NCBI GenBank assembly: GCA_001662425.1
Contig: BDDC01000212.1
Coordinates: 1-64,000 of the forward strand
DNA length: 64,000 bases
Source of the DNA: Chlamydomonas sphaeroides
Lineage: Eukaryota > Chlorophyta > Chlorophyceae > Chlamydomonadales > Chlamydomonadaceae
Reading direction: 5' to 3'
Part shown: piece after piece, positions 22,429 through 34,065 of the stretch
Layout: each line of letters opens with the position of its first letter
Numbering within the stretch: the first letter of the stretch is position 1
The notes under the pieces: generated by a model
The model's database searches: none
Told to the model about the DNA's origin: nothing
The model's input: the letters and a program-made list of their open reading frames with translations, nothing else
Translations under genes and position numbers: made by a program

Positions 22429-22700
22429 TCCTGACCAAGGTGGCCACCGTCAACCCTAGCGGGAGCCTGGCACCCACTGGGCCCCACACGCGCTATGCCC
22501 GCCGGGCAGTGGCTCCCTGTTCCTTGGTTGGTCCTGGGGGCTGTCCTGGACACCAGTGGTGAGTCCCCAAGTTAGTCCCCAATCCACCACAACCGCCAGG
22601 CCTCCCCCTAAGCTGTGGCCAACGCCTTGACCATACAAGCACTCGTCTCAACCAACTGCACTTAGTCCCCACCAACTGCACCCGTGTCCCGCAGGCTGCG

Positions 22701-25700
22701 CTATACCTGCTTGGCCTTTTGGAAGCCACCAGCGCCACCTACGGTCGCCGCCAGCCGCGCCTGCGAGCGCAGCGTTGCCAGGAAGCGCCAGCGCGTCCAC
22801 CAGTCCACGGCCGACGTTGTGGCCGCTGCGAATATCCGGATGCCCGCTGCACCCATGAGGACTCCAAACCAGCTGAGCTCTGGCAGGACGGTGGCCAGGG
22901 CGTAGGCCTCCGTGCCTCCGTGGATAAACAGAGCTGGCAGCGACAGGCAGCGTCGCAGGCCCAGCGGCTGGCACAGCGGCATGAGCAGCCCTCGGTAGAT
23001 GACTACCAAGATTGTGACGCCGCCATCGTTGACCAGGCTGTTGTCAACGGTCAGCAATCCCGTGCGGCCAGCGGCGAGGGCAGCGGCATATAGCAGCGGA
23101 GCGGCGACGGCAGCGGCCTCGAAAGCGGCCAGGGCCCGTGCGACTGCCGGAATGCTGCTGCTGTGGCAGCGGCGCCAGGCCAGGCGGAGTGCGATGAAGG
23201 CGACAACCTCGGACAGAAGCTCTATGGCCATCAGCACGGTGAAAGAGGCCGCGTGGGGGTTGCCCAGCCGGATGGTACGGATGACGGCCAGGAGGTACGG
23301 CTGCGCGAGAATGGCGGAGAGCCACAGCACCGAGCGGGCCAGGCCCTGCGCGCGCCAGGCGCGAAAGCGCTGCTCCAGGCCGGCCGGCCGGAAGCCGCGC
23401 AGCAGGTCCCGGGCGCGTGGGCTGACTGGCAGGGGCTGTGGAGGAGCGTCACTGGCAGCGTCGTCGGTTGAGCAGCTTGCGCGGCCCTCGCACGCGCTGT
23501 GCGGGAAGCTGCTGCCCCCACCGGCCACCTGCGTGACCTGGCCTGGGGCGTCAGCGGCGGCAGCCCGCTCCATGAGCGCAGCGGCCGCCGCCGCCTGCAC
23601 CAGCGCAGCGGCGGCGGCTAGGCCAGCGCCGTGTAGGTACGGCGCCAGCTTGGCCGCCACCGTGATCGCATCGGCTCCTAGCGGCAGCGCGCTCAGCCCA
23701 GCGGCTGCCGCCTCCGCCGCCTCCACCACGTACGACAGGTCCTCCAGCAGCGGCGTAACGTGCACAAGCCATGCCTCCTCGAGCTGGCCGTCGGCCGCCG
23801 AGACCTGGCACGCGATGCGCTCCCATTGCGCGGCCATCTCGGCCGCCGCGGGGGCCGGCAGCAGCAGCAACGGCGCGGTCAAGTGCAGCAGCGGACCGGA
23901 GGGCAATTGCGGACCAGGATCGCTCTCGCCCTGGCCGCCGTCGTCGACGTGCGCGGGCGGCACCAGCACCAGCTGCAGAGACCGGGCCGGCGGTGACGAG
24001 GGCCCCTGCAGGAAGGAAAGCGCAGCATATGGGCGGTACATCTTGAGGCCTCCCGACACGACCAGAGCTGGCCAAGCGGCATCGCCCCTTCCGGACCTGA
24101 TCCTACGTGGCAAAGCTAGGGCCCAGCCGGCCCCTCGCCTCACCTTTTCCTGCGTGGCCGCCTCCAGCAGCTGTGCCACCTCCTCCTTGCCCAGCACCAG
24201 CTCCTGCACGCCGCCACTCAGCTGCAAGGAAAGCTCCGCCAGCAGCGCCCCTCGGCCGCTGCCTCCACCGCTGCCGCTGCCGCTCAGCACCAGCAGGCGG
24301 GCGCGCTGCGGTGCGGGGCTGTCCAGCGTCAAGCAGAGGCCGGCCGGAGGGGCGACACTGGGGCCCGGGAGGGCCAGGACCGGCGGCGACAGCCCCAGCA
24401 GCCGCACGGTGGCTGGGCCCTCGGCCGCCTCCGCCGCCTGCACCGCCACCCCGCTGACGTCATTGGCGCTGGGTAGCAGCTCCGACAGGCTGGCCGCCGT
24501 GAGAGCCTGGCCAGCTGCTGAGACGTCTGCGCCGTTTGTTACGGCAAGGGCCGGCTTGAGGCCGCGGGACCAGGCGATCAGCTGCACGCAGCCGCGAACC
24601 ACCACAGCCCTTACGGCCGTGGCGCCAGCTGTCAGCGCATGTTTCCCCGCTGCGCAGCAGCGCTGCAGGATGGCGGGCGCGGCTGCGACCAGGCGGCTGC
24701 CGTACTGTTCGAAGCTGCCCGGGTGGCGAAGCACCTGAGGAGGAGACAGGATCAGGGCACTCCATGACGCGGCGTGTGCGCGGCTGCATTGGCGCTGCAC
24801 CATGCTGGCCTGTTGTGGCGGCGGCCTGCTTTACAGCTGCGTGACCCAACCACAAGCACGGGACCCTTAAATAGAAGGCTGCCCTACCCCACCTTCAAGG
24901 AGGCAACGCTGAGGCTGGTCACCGCCTGGTAGCGCGGCAGTGGCGGCAGCGCTGGGCCGGCTGGCGCCGCGGCGGTGTTTGCCTGCCAAGGCACGGTCCG
25001 CAGCGGCGCGGTCAACCTGCTGCCGCTGGCATGGCGCTGCGAGCTGGTGCTGCCCACTGTGCGGCGGTAGCTGGTCCGCAGCCGGACCTCTGCCATGGCT
25101 GACACCGCCAGCGGCAAGGCCACGTAGGCAAGCATGATCAGCGCCTGGCTGCCGATTGGCATGCGGCTGAGGAGGACGGGCTGGGCTCCGGCGGCGGAGG
25201 CTGGCAGGTGCAGCAGGAGCGTGGGGCCGACGAAGTGTGAGAGGCCGAAGGCGGTGGCCGCGTGGAGGGCGCCCAGCAGCGGCGGCAGCGGCCAGCGGAG
25301 CTGCGGGGCACCAGGGAGTCGAGGGCCGCGGTCTGGGCTTCCCCTTCAAACAAGGCTCGTAAGCTCTTGCCTGCTTTGCCCTCCCCCACCCCGACCGGCC
25401 TTACCAGCAGGATGCAATCGCAGCACCCCACATACGCAGCGTCCACCCACGGCCGGCTGACAACTGCGGCCGTGTACGCCGCGAGGCCCGCTTGCGGCCA
25501 GGCGGACCGCGGCAGCAGCAGAAAGGTGAGGGCGGGCACCAGGGAGCGCACCGCGGGCCAGTGCAGCGCCAGCACCAGGTCGCGGTGCCTGGGGCAGAGC
25601 GGCGCGGAAGGAAGCTGGGCCGTCAACAGACGCCTGCACCTACACGCCAAGCGGTGCGAGCGTGCGCGGGTACCAAGCAGCCCCTTGCAGCTCGCACGTC

Positions 25701-26481
25701 AGCGCTCAGCGGCCATTCCTACCGCCTGCGCCGTCACTCACCTGCTCCACCACCGCCACAGCCGGCCCTCGCGCGGCGCGCGAAGCAGCATTAGCATCAG
25801 CACCGCCACAGCAGCAAAGTCCAGCACGCCGGCGAACCAACCCCAGTCACGCATGCGCAGCGGCCGCGCCATCATTGACCAGGGGTAGCGCATGAGCATG
25901 TGCAGGACCTGCATGGGACAGGGGTTGGGCGGGTGTGAGGGCGGGTTCGGGGCTTCGGCGCGACTGCGGTGCGGCGGGGCTGTCACGTCGGCGTCCTCGA
26001 GCAGATGGATTCTCGCGTTGGTCGCACCCGCGCGAACGGCTCGCATGCAGCGCCAAGCTTTCAGGTGTGGTCGGCAGCTCGCGCTCACCCGCCACGGCAT
26101 GGCGCTGTCGCAGGGAAAGCCGGGCAGCAGCAGGCCGGCACCGCGCTGCTCCTCGCAGGCCATTCCGCCAAAGTCCGCCAAGCCGGCAGCGTACGTGAAC
26201 TGCAGAGCAACCATCAGCAGCGCGCCGGCCAGGTCGGATGCGAACCGCCCGCGGGCGGCAAATGCGCCGATTCTGAGACCGGCCGCCGCGCCGCCCTTGC
26301 CACCAGCGCCGCGGTCCTTGCTGCGAGTTGCTGCAGCAGCGCTTTCGGGTGGCAGTGGTCTAGGCGCGGCTGCCGGCACGCCGCGGGTCGCGCCATCCTC
26401 CGCGGCACCGGTTGCAGACGTTGGGTGATGCAATGTGCGGCTCTCGCTGCTTGGCATGGCGCTGTGTGCAACTGAAGGCAT
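22701..26481 (-). CDS. Multi-pass membrane protein of unknown family, paralogue A
   Basis: Exons (minus): 26089-26481, 25742-25908, 25405-25588, 24893-25300, 24144-24734, 22701-24005; 1015 residues, no internal stop. I do not recognise the family. N-terminal part: one hydrophobic segment in exon 1 (LAGALLMVALQFTYAAG), one in exon 2, one or two in exon 3, two in exon 4. Exons 5-6 encode a long soluble stretch beginning VLRHPGSFEQYGSRL, with beta-type repeats (VRLLGLSPPVLALP, RARLLVLSG). The C-terminal third has about five more hydrophobic segments (SVLWLSAILAQPYLLAVI, FTVLMAIELLSEVVAFIALR). Exon sizes 167 and 184 and all phases are shared with paralogues B and D, which confirms the model. The start ATG at 26479-26481 is the first in frame. 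A receptor, transporter or scaffold role cannot be decided. Intron 5 (138 bases) is stop-free and in frame. Confidence 0.8.
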
Positions 26482-27776
26482 TGCGAGCAATGTGATGTTC
26501 GGGTCTGCTCGGCAAAGCGCGCCTTGGACTGACTACGGTAAGCGGACTTCGCGATCCCGTCACGAGCTTTAGAATGCCTCCCCTGTACACCGCATTGTTA
26601 GCGGCTAGGGGCTGACAGCGATGAGGGCGCCTGCCATACTGCTCAATGGGCCCTAACTGCAAGACAAAGCTGTCGGCGGATGTCACGTATAGCTTACACT
26701 TACCGGCTCCCTTTTCAAAACCTGGCGTCGGCGTGACAAATTTTCTTCTTCTACCATGGCCTGCGCCGGCCGCATACTGTCTGCCGTGTCTTCCGCTGCT
26801 ACTCGGGGTCGCGTGCTACACGTCATCGGGCGGCCGGACCCACATTGCCGCATGCCGCGGTGCCTCGACGGTCGGCGCACGTACGCCGGCGCAGTGCTCG
26901 TGCCTGCGGCGCATGGCCCTCATTGCCGTGACGCTGCCTTGCGACAACAGAGCAACTTACAGTGACTTGAGTTCTGTGTCTCATATTGTTAGTTGGATAG
27001 CAAACATGGCCCGCTCTGCCCTTCGGCTGCTCAGCGGCCTCGGCGGCCCACGACCCCCCCAAGCGCGCGGGGCATTTGCGACCCACGCAGCAACCGATAT
27101 GCAGTCACGAATCGCCATCGCAGGCAGGCTCCAAACAACGACATACTCGTGCTGGCCAATTCTGAGGCGTACACGCGGCACTACTCAACATGTCAGCATC
27201 CGGCCCGGGCTCCGCCGCACGCGCCGCACTACATAACGTACACGCCGGCCATCCTGCGCACCCAGCACAGCCACCCTTGCCTCACCCAAGAGAACAGCAC
27301 GCACACTCCGGGGAGATTGTGTTTGACCGGGAGACCCACAAGAGCAGCAGGGAAGCCACATGCAAGCCGGCTCGGTGGTTGCATCTCAGCACGTTGGTGA
27401 TCGAGGCCCGCGCATGAATGCGGCAGCAATGATATCAGGGCACATTGGCATGAAAAGGACGAGACCCATAGCGCCCAGTACATGCGCCCGCCCCCAGCGC
27501 CACGACGCGTGCACATGCTGCCCAGCACGCGGTGACCGCGCCCACGGATGTGCGCATGTGATAACAATAACACACGAGCGGAACTCAGCGGTCCCTGGCA
27601 TGCGTTGCACCTTGTGTTTAGGAATGCATACGTACAAGCTTGAAGTTCAGCTTCTATACCCGCCCCAGCCCGCGCTCCCATGCCAAGCAACTGCTCTAAG
27701 ACCAGCCATGACCAACAGCTATTCAGATGAACCCTAGCCGACAGCACCATGCCCAAGCTTCAGCTGCCTTAGCGCC
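26482..27776. other. Intergenic between paralogues A and B; possible tiny presequence-like ORFs
   Basis: About 1.3 kb holding the promoter of A and the 3' UTR of B. On the plus strand two ATGs in good context (26756 and 27006) open short ORFs whose N-termini resemble mitochondrial presequences; the better one is listed separately. Nothing else is recognisable. Confidence 0.45.
27006..27236 (+). CDS. Possible first exon or small ORF with mitochondrial-type presequence
   Basis: ORF of 76 residues starting MARSALRLLSGLGG after an AT-rich leader (ATAGCAAACATGG context). The N-terminus has the Arg/Ser/Leu composition and length of a mitochondrial presequence, and the following frames remain open to about 27417, including an overlapping ORF from the ATG at 27190. 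I could not find a splice pattern giving a recognisable mature protein. It may be a genuine small gene inserted between two paralogues, or chance. Confidence 0.2.
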   Translation: MARSALRLLSGLGGPRPPQARGAFATHAATDMQSRIAIAGRLQTTTYSCWPILRRTRGTTQHVSIRPGLRRTRRTT

Positions 27777-30700
27777 TTACGCCTGCTTAGCCTTCTGGAA
27801 GCCGCCGGCAGCTCCGCCGGCGGCCCCATGCCGCTCCTGATGGCGCACTGCTAGGAGAAAGCGCCGGCGAGTCCACCAGTCCACGGCCGCCGTCGTAGCC
27901 GAGGCGAGCGCCCTCACGCCGCCAGCAGCCATCAGGACCTGGCCCCAGCTCAAGCTAGGCCGGATGGCGACCAGGGTGAAGGCCTCGGTGCCTCCGTGGA
28001 TGAGCAGCGCCGGCAGCGACAGGCAGCGCCGCAGGCCCAGCGGCTGGCACAGCGGCATCAGCACACCGCGGAAGAAGATCATGACCCCAGTGGCACCGTC
28101 GTCGTCGATAAGGCTGTCATCGGCGGGAAGAAGGCCGGAGAGGGCAGCGGCAACTGACACCGCGTACAGCAGCGGTGCGGCGACAGCGGCAGCCTCGTAG
28201 GCGGTGAGGGCCGCCGCTGCCGCGGCATCGCTGCTGCCATCGCCGCTGCGGGAGTTGCGTTGCAGGGCTCCGCGCCAGGCCAAGCGGAGTGCGATGAAGG
28301 CGACAACCTCGGACAGAAGCTCTATGGCCATCAGCACGGTGAAGGAGGCCGCGTGGGGGTTGCCCAGCCGGATGGTACGGATGACGGCCAGGAGGTACGG
28401 CTGCGCGAGGATGGCGGAGAGCCACAGCACCGAGCGGGCCAGGCCCTGCGCGCGCCAGGCGCGAAAGCGCTGCTCCAGGCCGGCCGGCCGGAAGCCGCGC
28501 AGCAGGTCCGAGGCGCGTGGGCTGACTGGCAGAGGCTGCGGTTGAGTGTCGCTGGCAGCGTCGTCACTATAGCAGCTTGTGCTGGCCTCGCTTGGATCGC
28601 GTGGCGGCCTGTCATCCCCACTGGCCATCTGTCTGACTTGGGCGGGCGCGGCAGCAATGGCCGCGGCCGCCTTCACCAGCTCAGCGGCGGCGGCTAGGCC
28701 AGCGCCGCGCAGGTACGCCGCCAGCTTAGCCGCCACCGTAATCGCATCGCCTGCTAGCGGCGGCGCGCCCAGCCCAGCGGCTGCCGCCTCCGCCGCCTCC
28801 ACCACGTACGACAGGTCCCCAAGCAGCGGCGCAAAATGCACCAGCCACACCTCCTGAGGCTGGCCGCCCGTCGCTCTGACCTGACAGACGATGCGCTCCC
28901 ACGGTGCCGCCATCTCGGCCGCCGCGGCGGGCGGCAGCAGCAGCAGCGGCGCCGTAAAGTGCAGCAGCGGACCGGATGGCAGCTCTTGGTCGGCTCCCTC
29001 CTGGCCCTGGCCCTGGCCCTTGCTCGTGCTGCTGTCGCGCGCGGGCGGCACCAGCATCAGCTGCAGCGAGCGGGCCGGTGACGAGGGAGTGGCCTGGGAG
29101 GGGCAGCAGTGCGGAAATCATGTCAGAAGCTGATCTCTCCTGAGCTGGCGGTTCCCTGCCATGCCCCTGATGACCTACAGCCCGGAACCCAATCGCCACG
29201 CCCCACCTTCTCCTGGATTGCCGCTTCCAGCAGGCGCGCCACCTCCTCCGGGCCCAGCTCCACCTCCTGCACGCCGCCACTCAGCTGCACGGAGAACTCC
29301 GCCAGTAGCGTCCCCCGCCCGCAGCTTCCACCGCCATCGGCGCCGCTGAGCACTAGCAGGCGGGTGCGTTGCGGTGCGGGGCTGTCCAGCGTCAGGCGGA
29401 GGCCGGCCGGAGGGGCGGCGCTGGGGCTCGGGAGGGCCAGGACTGGCGGCGACAGCCCCAGCAGCCGCACGGTGGCTGGGCCCTCGGCCGCGTCTGCTTC
29501 CTGGACTGCTACCCCGCTGACGCTCTCGGCGCTTGGCAGCAGCTGCGACAGGCTGGCTGCGGGCAGCAGGCCCTGGCCGGCAGTGGCGTCAGCTGTCATG
29601 GGCAGCGTCGGCTTGAGGCCGCGAGCCCAGGCGATCAGCTGCACACAGCCGCGCACCACCACCGCCTGCACGGCCGTGGCGCTGGCCGGCAGCGCCTGCG
29701 CCGCCACGGCGCAGCAGTGCTGCAAGATGGCGGGCGCGGCTGCGGCCAGGCGGCTGCCGTACTCCTCAAAGCTGCCCGGGTGGCGGAGCACCTNNNNNNN
29801 NNNACAATGAGCAGAACGGGAGCAGAGATGACGCGGCTAAGCATGAGCACTTCAACCAGAACAGCCTAGCCGCCTGACTTGTCCAGCGCTGCGCCTGCGT
29901 TACTTGGTGCCGGGCATCAGACGTCCCTACAGCAGTGCCCCCCTGCTGCGGCCCCGGCCTGAGACCCCAGCCGTACCTTGACTGACACGATGCTGAGGCC
30001 GGTTAGCGCATGGTAGCGCGGCAGAGGCGGCAGCACTGGGCTAGCGGGCGCTGCAGCCATCTTTGCCTGCCAAGGAGAAATTCGCGAAGACGCTGCCCAG
30101 CGGCCGCTGCTGGCATGGCGCTTCGAGTTGGCGCTGCGCACTGTGCGGCGGTAGCTGGTCCGCAGCCAGACCTCTGCTACGGCCGACGCCGCCAGCGGCA
30201 ACGCCACGTACGCCAGGGCCACCATTGCTTGGACCAGTGCTGGCATGCGGCTAAGCAGGACGGGCTGGGCTCCGGCGGCGGAGGCTGGAAGGTGCGGCAG
30301 AAGCGTGGGGCCGACGAAGTGCGAGAGGCCGAAGGCGGTGGCCGCGTGGAGGGCGCCCAGCAGCGGCGGCAGCGGCCAGCGGAGCTGCGGGGCACCAGGG
30401 AGTCGAGGGCCGCGGTCTGGGCTTCCCCTTCAAACAAGGCTCGTAAGCTCTTGCCTGCTTTGCCCTCCCCCACCCCGACCGGCCTTACCAGCAGGATGCA
30501 ATCGCAGCACCCCACATACGCAGCGTCCACCCACGGCCGGCTGACAACTGCGGCCGTGTACGCCGCGAGGCCCGCTTGCGGCCAGGCAGACCGCGGCAAC
30601 AGCAGAAAGGTGAGGGCAGGGATGAGGGAGCGCATCGCGGGCCAGTGCAGCGCCAGTACCAGGTCGCGGTGCCTGAGGGAAAGGGTGCATCGTTAGGCAG

Positions 30701-31491
30701 CAAGGGTATCAACAGAGGCGAGGAGCGTCATTGGCAGTGCGCATGGTCGTCCCTGAAGCGCCAGTCCCACGTCTGCAACCCCACCTGCTCCACCACCGCC
30801 ACAGCCGGCCGTCCCGTGGGGCCCGGGCGAGCACCAGCAGCAACAACGGCACCGCTGCACAGTCGAGCACAGTAAACAGCCACACCCAGTCGCGCAGCCG
30901 CATTGCCCGAACAACCAATGACCAGGGGTAGTGCAGGAGTATGTGTAGCACCTGCGCGGGTCAGGGGTTGGGCGGGTGTGGGGGCGGGTTCGGGGCTTGG
31001 GTGCGACGGGGTTGCGGCGGGGCTGTCACGTCGGCGTCCTTGAACAGATGGGTTATCGCTCTGCCCGCACCCGCGCGCACGGCTCGCATGCAGCGCCAAG
31101 CTTTCATGTGTGGTCGGCAGCTCGCATTCACCCGCCACGGCATGGCGCTGTCGCAGGGAAAGCCGGGCAGCAGCAGGCCGGCACCGCGCTGCTCCTCGCA
31201 GGCCATGCCGTCGAAGTCCGCCAAGCCGGCAGCGTACGTGAGCTGCAGAGCAACCATCAGCAGCGCGCCGGCCAGATCTGATGCGAAGCGCTCGCGCGCC
31301 GTGAAGTCACTGAGGCTGGTCGGGCCGCTCTTGCCATCGGAGCCGTTGCCCTTGCTGCCAGCAGCTGCTGCAGCAGCACCGGGTGCCTGCAGCAGGCCAG
31401 GTGCGGCCGGCACGCGGCGGGTCGCGCCATCCTCCGCGGCGCCGGCTGCAGGCGTTGGGCGGTGCGATGGGCGATCCTCGCTGCTCAGCAT
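27777..31491 (-). CDS. Multi-pass membrane protein of unknown family, paralogue B
   Basis: Exons (minus): 31132-31491, 30785-30951, 30489-30672, 29977-30384, 29207-29791, 27777-29093; 1006 residues. Same six-exon structure as paralogue A: exon lengths 167, 184 and 408 are identical and every intron lies at the same phase. Hydrophobic segments occur in the same places, and the tail ends with GGFQKAKQA as A ends with GGFQKAKQV. Parts of the DNA are virtually identical to A (see findings), others strongly diverged. The intron between exons 4 and 5 contains a run of ten N (29794-29803), so its true length is unknown; the acceptor bases just survive. The first in-frame ATG is at 31489-31491; the frame is open further upstream without ATG. 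Confidence 0.8.
29794..29803. other. Assembly gap (10 N)
   Basis: Ten undetermined bases inside the fourth intron of paralogue B. In such a repetitive cluster a fixed-size N run often marks a scaffold join, so copy order and number nearby should be treated with care. Confidence 0.95.
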
Positions 31492-32158
31492 TGCGCTGTG
31501 TGCAACTTCAGCTGCAAGCTGTGGGCTCGTGGTCAACACGGAAACATCGCCCTCCCAAGATGCGCAGTTGGCCTCGGACCATGAACTCACAGTACCGCCT
31601 CCAGACCGCTTAAACTTCACCACCGGCCGGTCTCTTAGTTGTCCTTGCAAGCCGCGCTAGGTCACGTTGCGGTGTGGGCTACTGCGGCCGGTAGCGAGGC
31701 GTAGCGATCGGGAATGGTGCTGGGTTTCGTGGGTCGTGGCCAGCTGTGGAGCGGGGGACCGACCGGGCGGCGCATAAGGCGCGCCCCCCACGCGTCCTCG
31801 AAAGGCAACTGTAGCAGCTTACAACATACTGCACCGCCTGGGCCGGTGTGCTACGGCGAGGATTGCTACTGTTCTCCAAGCAACACGGAAAGGGCCTATG
31901 ACTGGGCTCAGCTAGAAAGCCTCGCACTCGGCCCCGGTCGTTGGCCCCTATTGATGACCAGCCGTCCGCCAATAACATGTTTTACTCCGGCAACCCCTTG
32001 AACCCATTCGTGACAGCACGAAACAACCGAATCGATGCAAGGGAACCACCTAACCAGGAAGCCAACAGAAATGACATGCCAACCACAAACAAACTTACTC
32101 TAAAACCTATGAAACAGGGGTCCTCTCCCGCCAACCTGCGAATAATAAGTGCGCCGCC
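31492..32158. other. Intergenic, promoter side of paralogue B
   Basis: About 670 bp between the 5' end of B and the 3' remnant of the decayed copy. No gene seen. Confidence 0.5.
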
Positions 32159-34065
32159 TCAGTCGTTCTTCGCCTTGGCAGCCGCCGACTTGGCGCCGCC
32201 TAGCAAGGTGCGGCAGGGCACCTGCTGCTCAGCCACCAGGAAGCGCTGGCGGGCGCACAACTCCCACGCTGCGGACGTGCAAGCCGCAAGGCCCCGCGCG
32301 GTGCGGCGTGGCGATTTCTTTAGTGTAGGGCCGGGTTGCGGCCGCGGGCCCAGGCGATCGGCTGCACACAGCCGCGCACCGCCACCGCCTTGACGGTGGC
32401 GCCGGCCGGCAGCGCCTGGCCCGCCTCGACGCAGCAGTGCTGCAGGATGGCGGGCGCGGCTGCGGCCAGGCGGCTGCCGTACTCGTCGAAGCTACCCGGG
32501 TGGCGGAGCACCTGCAGGTGGAGGGCAGGCCAGGATGGTTCGTCGCGTGAAAGGGCCTGTTGCACAGCGACATGCCCAAAAGAAGTATAGAAGACCCAAC
32601 AGCGGGCACGGAGTCCTGTACGCATCCCGGCATCCAGCCCTAGGCCCACCTTGACGCAGGCAAAGCTGACGCCGGTCAGCGCCTGATAGCGCAGCAGTGG
32701 GGCCAGCATTGCACCTGCGGGCCGCTGGGCCGGGCGTTTCCGAGGCACGGCACGCAGCGACAGGGTCCATTGGCGGCTGCCGGCCTTGCTCCTGCCTGCT
32801 GCAGCGCCCACGGCCCGGCGGTGGCTGGTCCGCAGCCGGATCTATGCAACAGCCGACAGCGCCAGCGGCAACGCCACGTACGCCAGGGCCACCATCGCTT
32901 GGACCAATGCTGGCATGCGGCTAAGCAGGACGGGCTGGGCTCCGGCGGCGGAGGCTGGAAGGTGCGGCAGGAGCGTGGGGCCGACGAAGTGCGAGAGGCC
33001 GAAGGCGGACGCGGCGTGCAGTGCGCCCAGCAGCGGCGGCAGCGGCCAGCGGAGCTGCGGGGCAGGGCGCAGGGGACACCCTGGTACCTCAGGCAGAAGC
33101 TAGGCGTCTCGCCGAGCAGCCAGCGACGCAAACCCCTGATAAGCCTGGACCAGGTGCCCACCGGGCCCGGCACAGTACTGTTGTCGCCCACCTGGATGAG
33201 GCAATCGCAGCAGGCCGCGTCGGCCGCGTCCATGAGCGGCTTGGCGGTGGTGGCCGCCGTCCAGGCCGCGAAGCCGGAGGAGGGCCAGGCAGAGGTCGGG
33301 AGGAAGGTGTACGACGCGGCGTGCACCAGCGAGCGCACCGCGGGCCACCCCAACCGGCCTTACCAGCAGGATGCAGTCGCGGCAGCCCACATACGCAGCG
33401 TCCACCCACGGCCGGCTGATAACTGCGGCGGCATAGCTCGCGAGGCCCGCTTGCGGCCAGGCGGACCGCGGCAGCAGCAGAAAGGTGAGGGCAAGGATGA
33501 GGGAGCGCATCACGGGCCAGTGCAGCGCCAGTACCAGGTTGCGGTGCCTGGGGCAGAGCGGCGCGGAAGGAAGCTGGGCCGTCAACAGACGCCTGCACCT
33601 ACACGCCAAGCGGTGCGAGCGTGCGCGGGTACCAAGCAGCCCCTTGCAGCTCGCACGTCAGCGCTCAGCGGCCATTCCTACCGCCTGCGCCGTCACTCAC
33701 CTGCTCCACCACCGCCACAGCCGGCCCTCGCGCGCGAAGCATGCAGCACCAGCATCAGCACCACCACAGCAGCCTAGTTCACAAAGGCCAGCAGCGACAC
33801 CCCGTCGTGCATTCGCAGCGGCCGCAGCGCCACGTACCAGGTAAAGCGCAGCAGCATGTGGAGGGCCTGCGGGGGTCCGGGCGTGTATGTGGAGACATGG
33901 TCGGCCGGGCGCCGGGGAGGTGGCGGCGGCAGTGCGCGCCCATGCCTGTTGGCACGCACTCACCCTCCAAGGCACGGCGCGCTGACAAGGGAAGCTGGGC
34001 AGCAGGAGGCCGGGGTCGCTCTGCGCCTCGCAGCCTGCCGCGCCCTTGCCGGACCCGAAGTCCCT
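32159..34065 (-). pseudogene. Decayed, rearranged paralogue C of the membrane-protein family
   Basis: Homologous pieces in family order (minus): end of exon 1 (about 33963-34065, GLLLPSFPC and AVPWR), exon 2 (about 33709-33869), exon 3 (33364-33547), a second, divergent partial exon 3 (33192-~33344), exon 4 (32650-33054), start of exon 5 (to 32511, VLRHPGSFDEYGSRL), and the last residues of exon 6 (stop at 32159-32161, preceded by RQRFLVAEQQ). Disabling marks: exon 2 has an in-frame TAG at 33774-33776 and a net frame change a little downstream; exon 4 has a TAG at 32842-32844 where A has GAG. Most of exons 5-6 (over 500 codons) and the N-terminal half of exon 1 are missing. Read as a dead gene; a short transcript is possible. 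Confidence 0.85.

Larger units (their letters stand above)
21009..22700. other. Convergent intergenic region, shikimate kinase to membrane-protein gene A
   Basis: About 1.7 kb at the left border of the paralogue cluster. It contains candidate 3' signals for both neighbours (see separate entries) and short overlapping ORFs on both strands without resemblance to anything I know. Confidence 0.5.

Noticed and set aside
22999..24738. 579-codon plus-strand ORF
   Set aside because: Antisense shadow of exons 5-6 of membrane-protein gene A; high GC leaves the opposite strand open. The minus frame is conserved in B and D, the plus frame is not.
26756..26965. 69-codon ORF starting MACAGRILSAV
   Set aside because: Presequence-like start, but no recognisable mature part and no plausible splice; weaker than the ORF at 27006.
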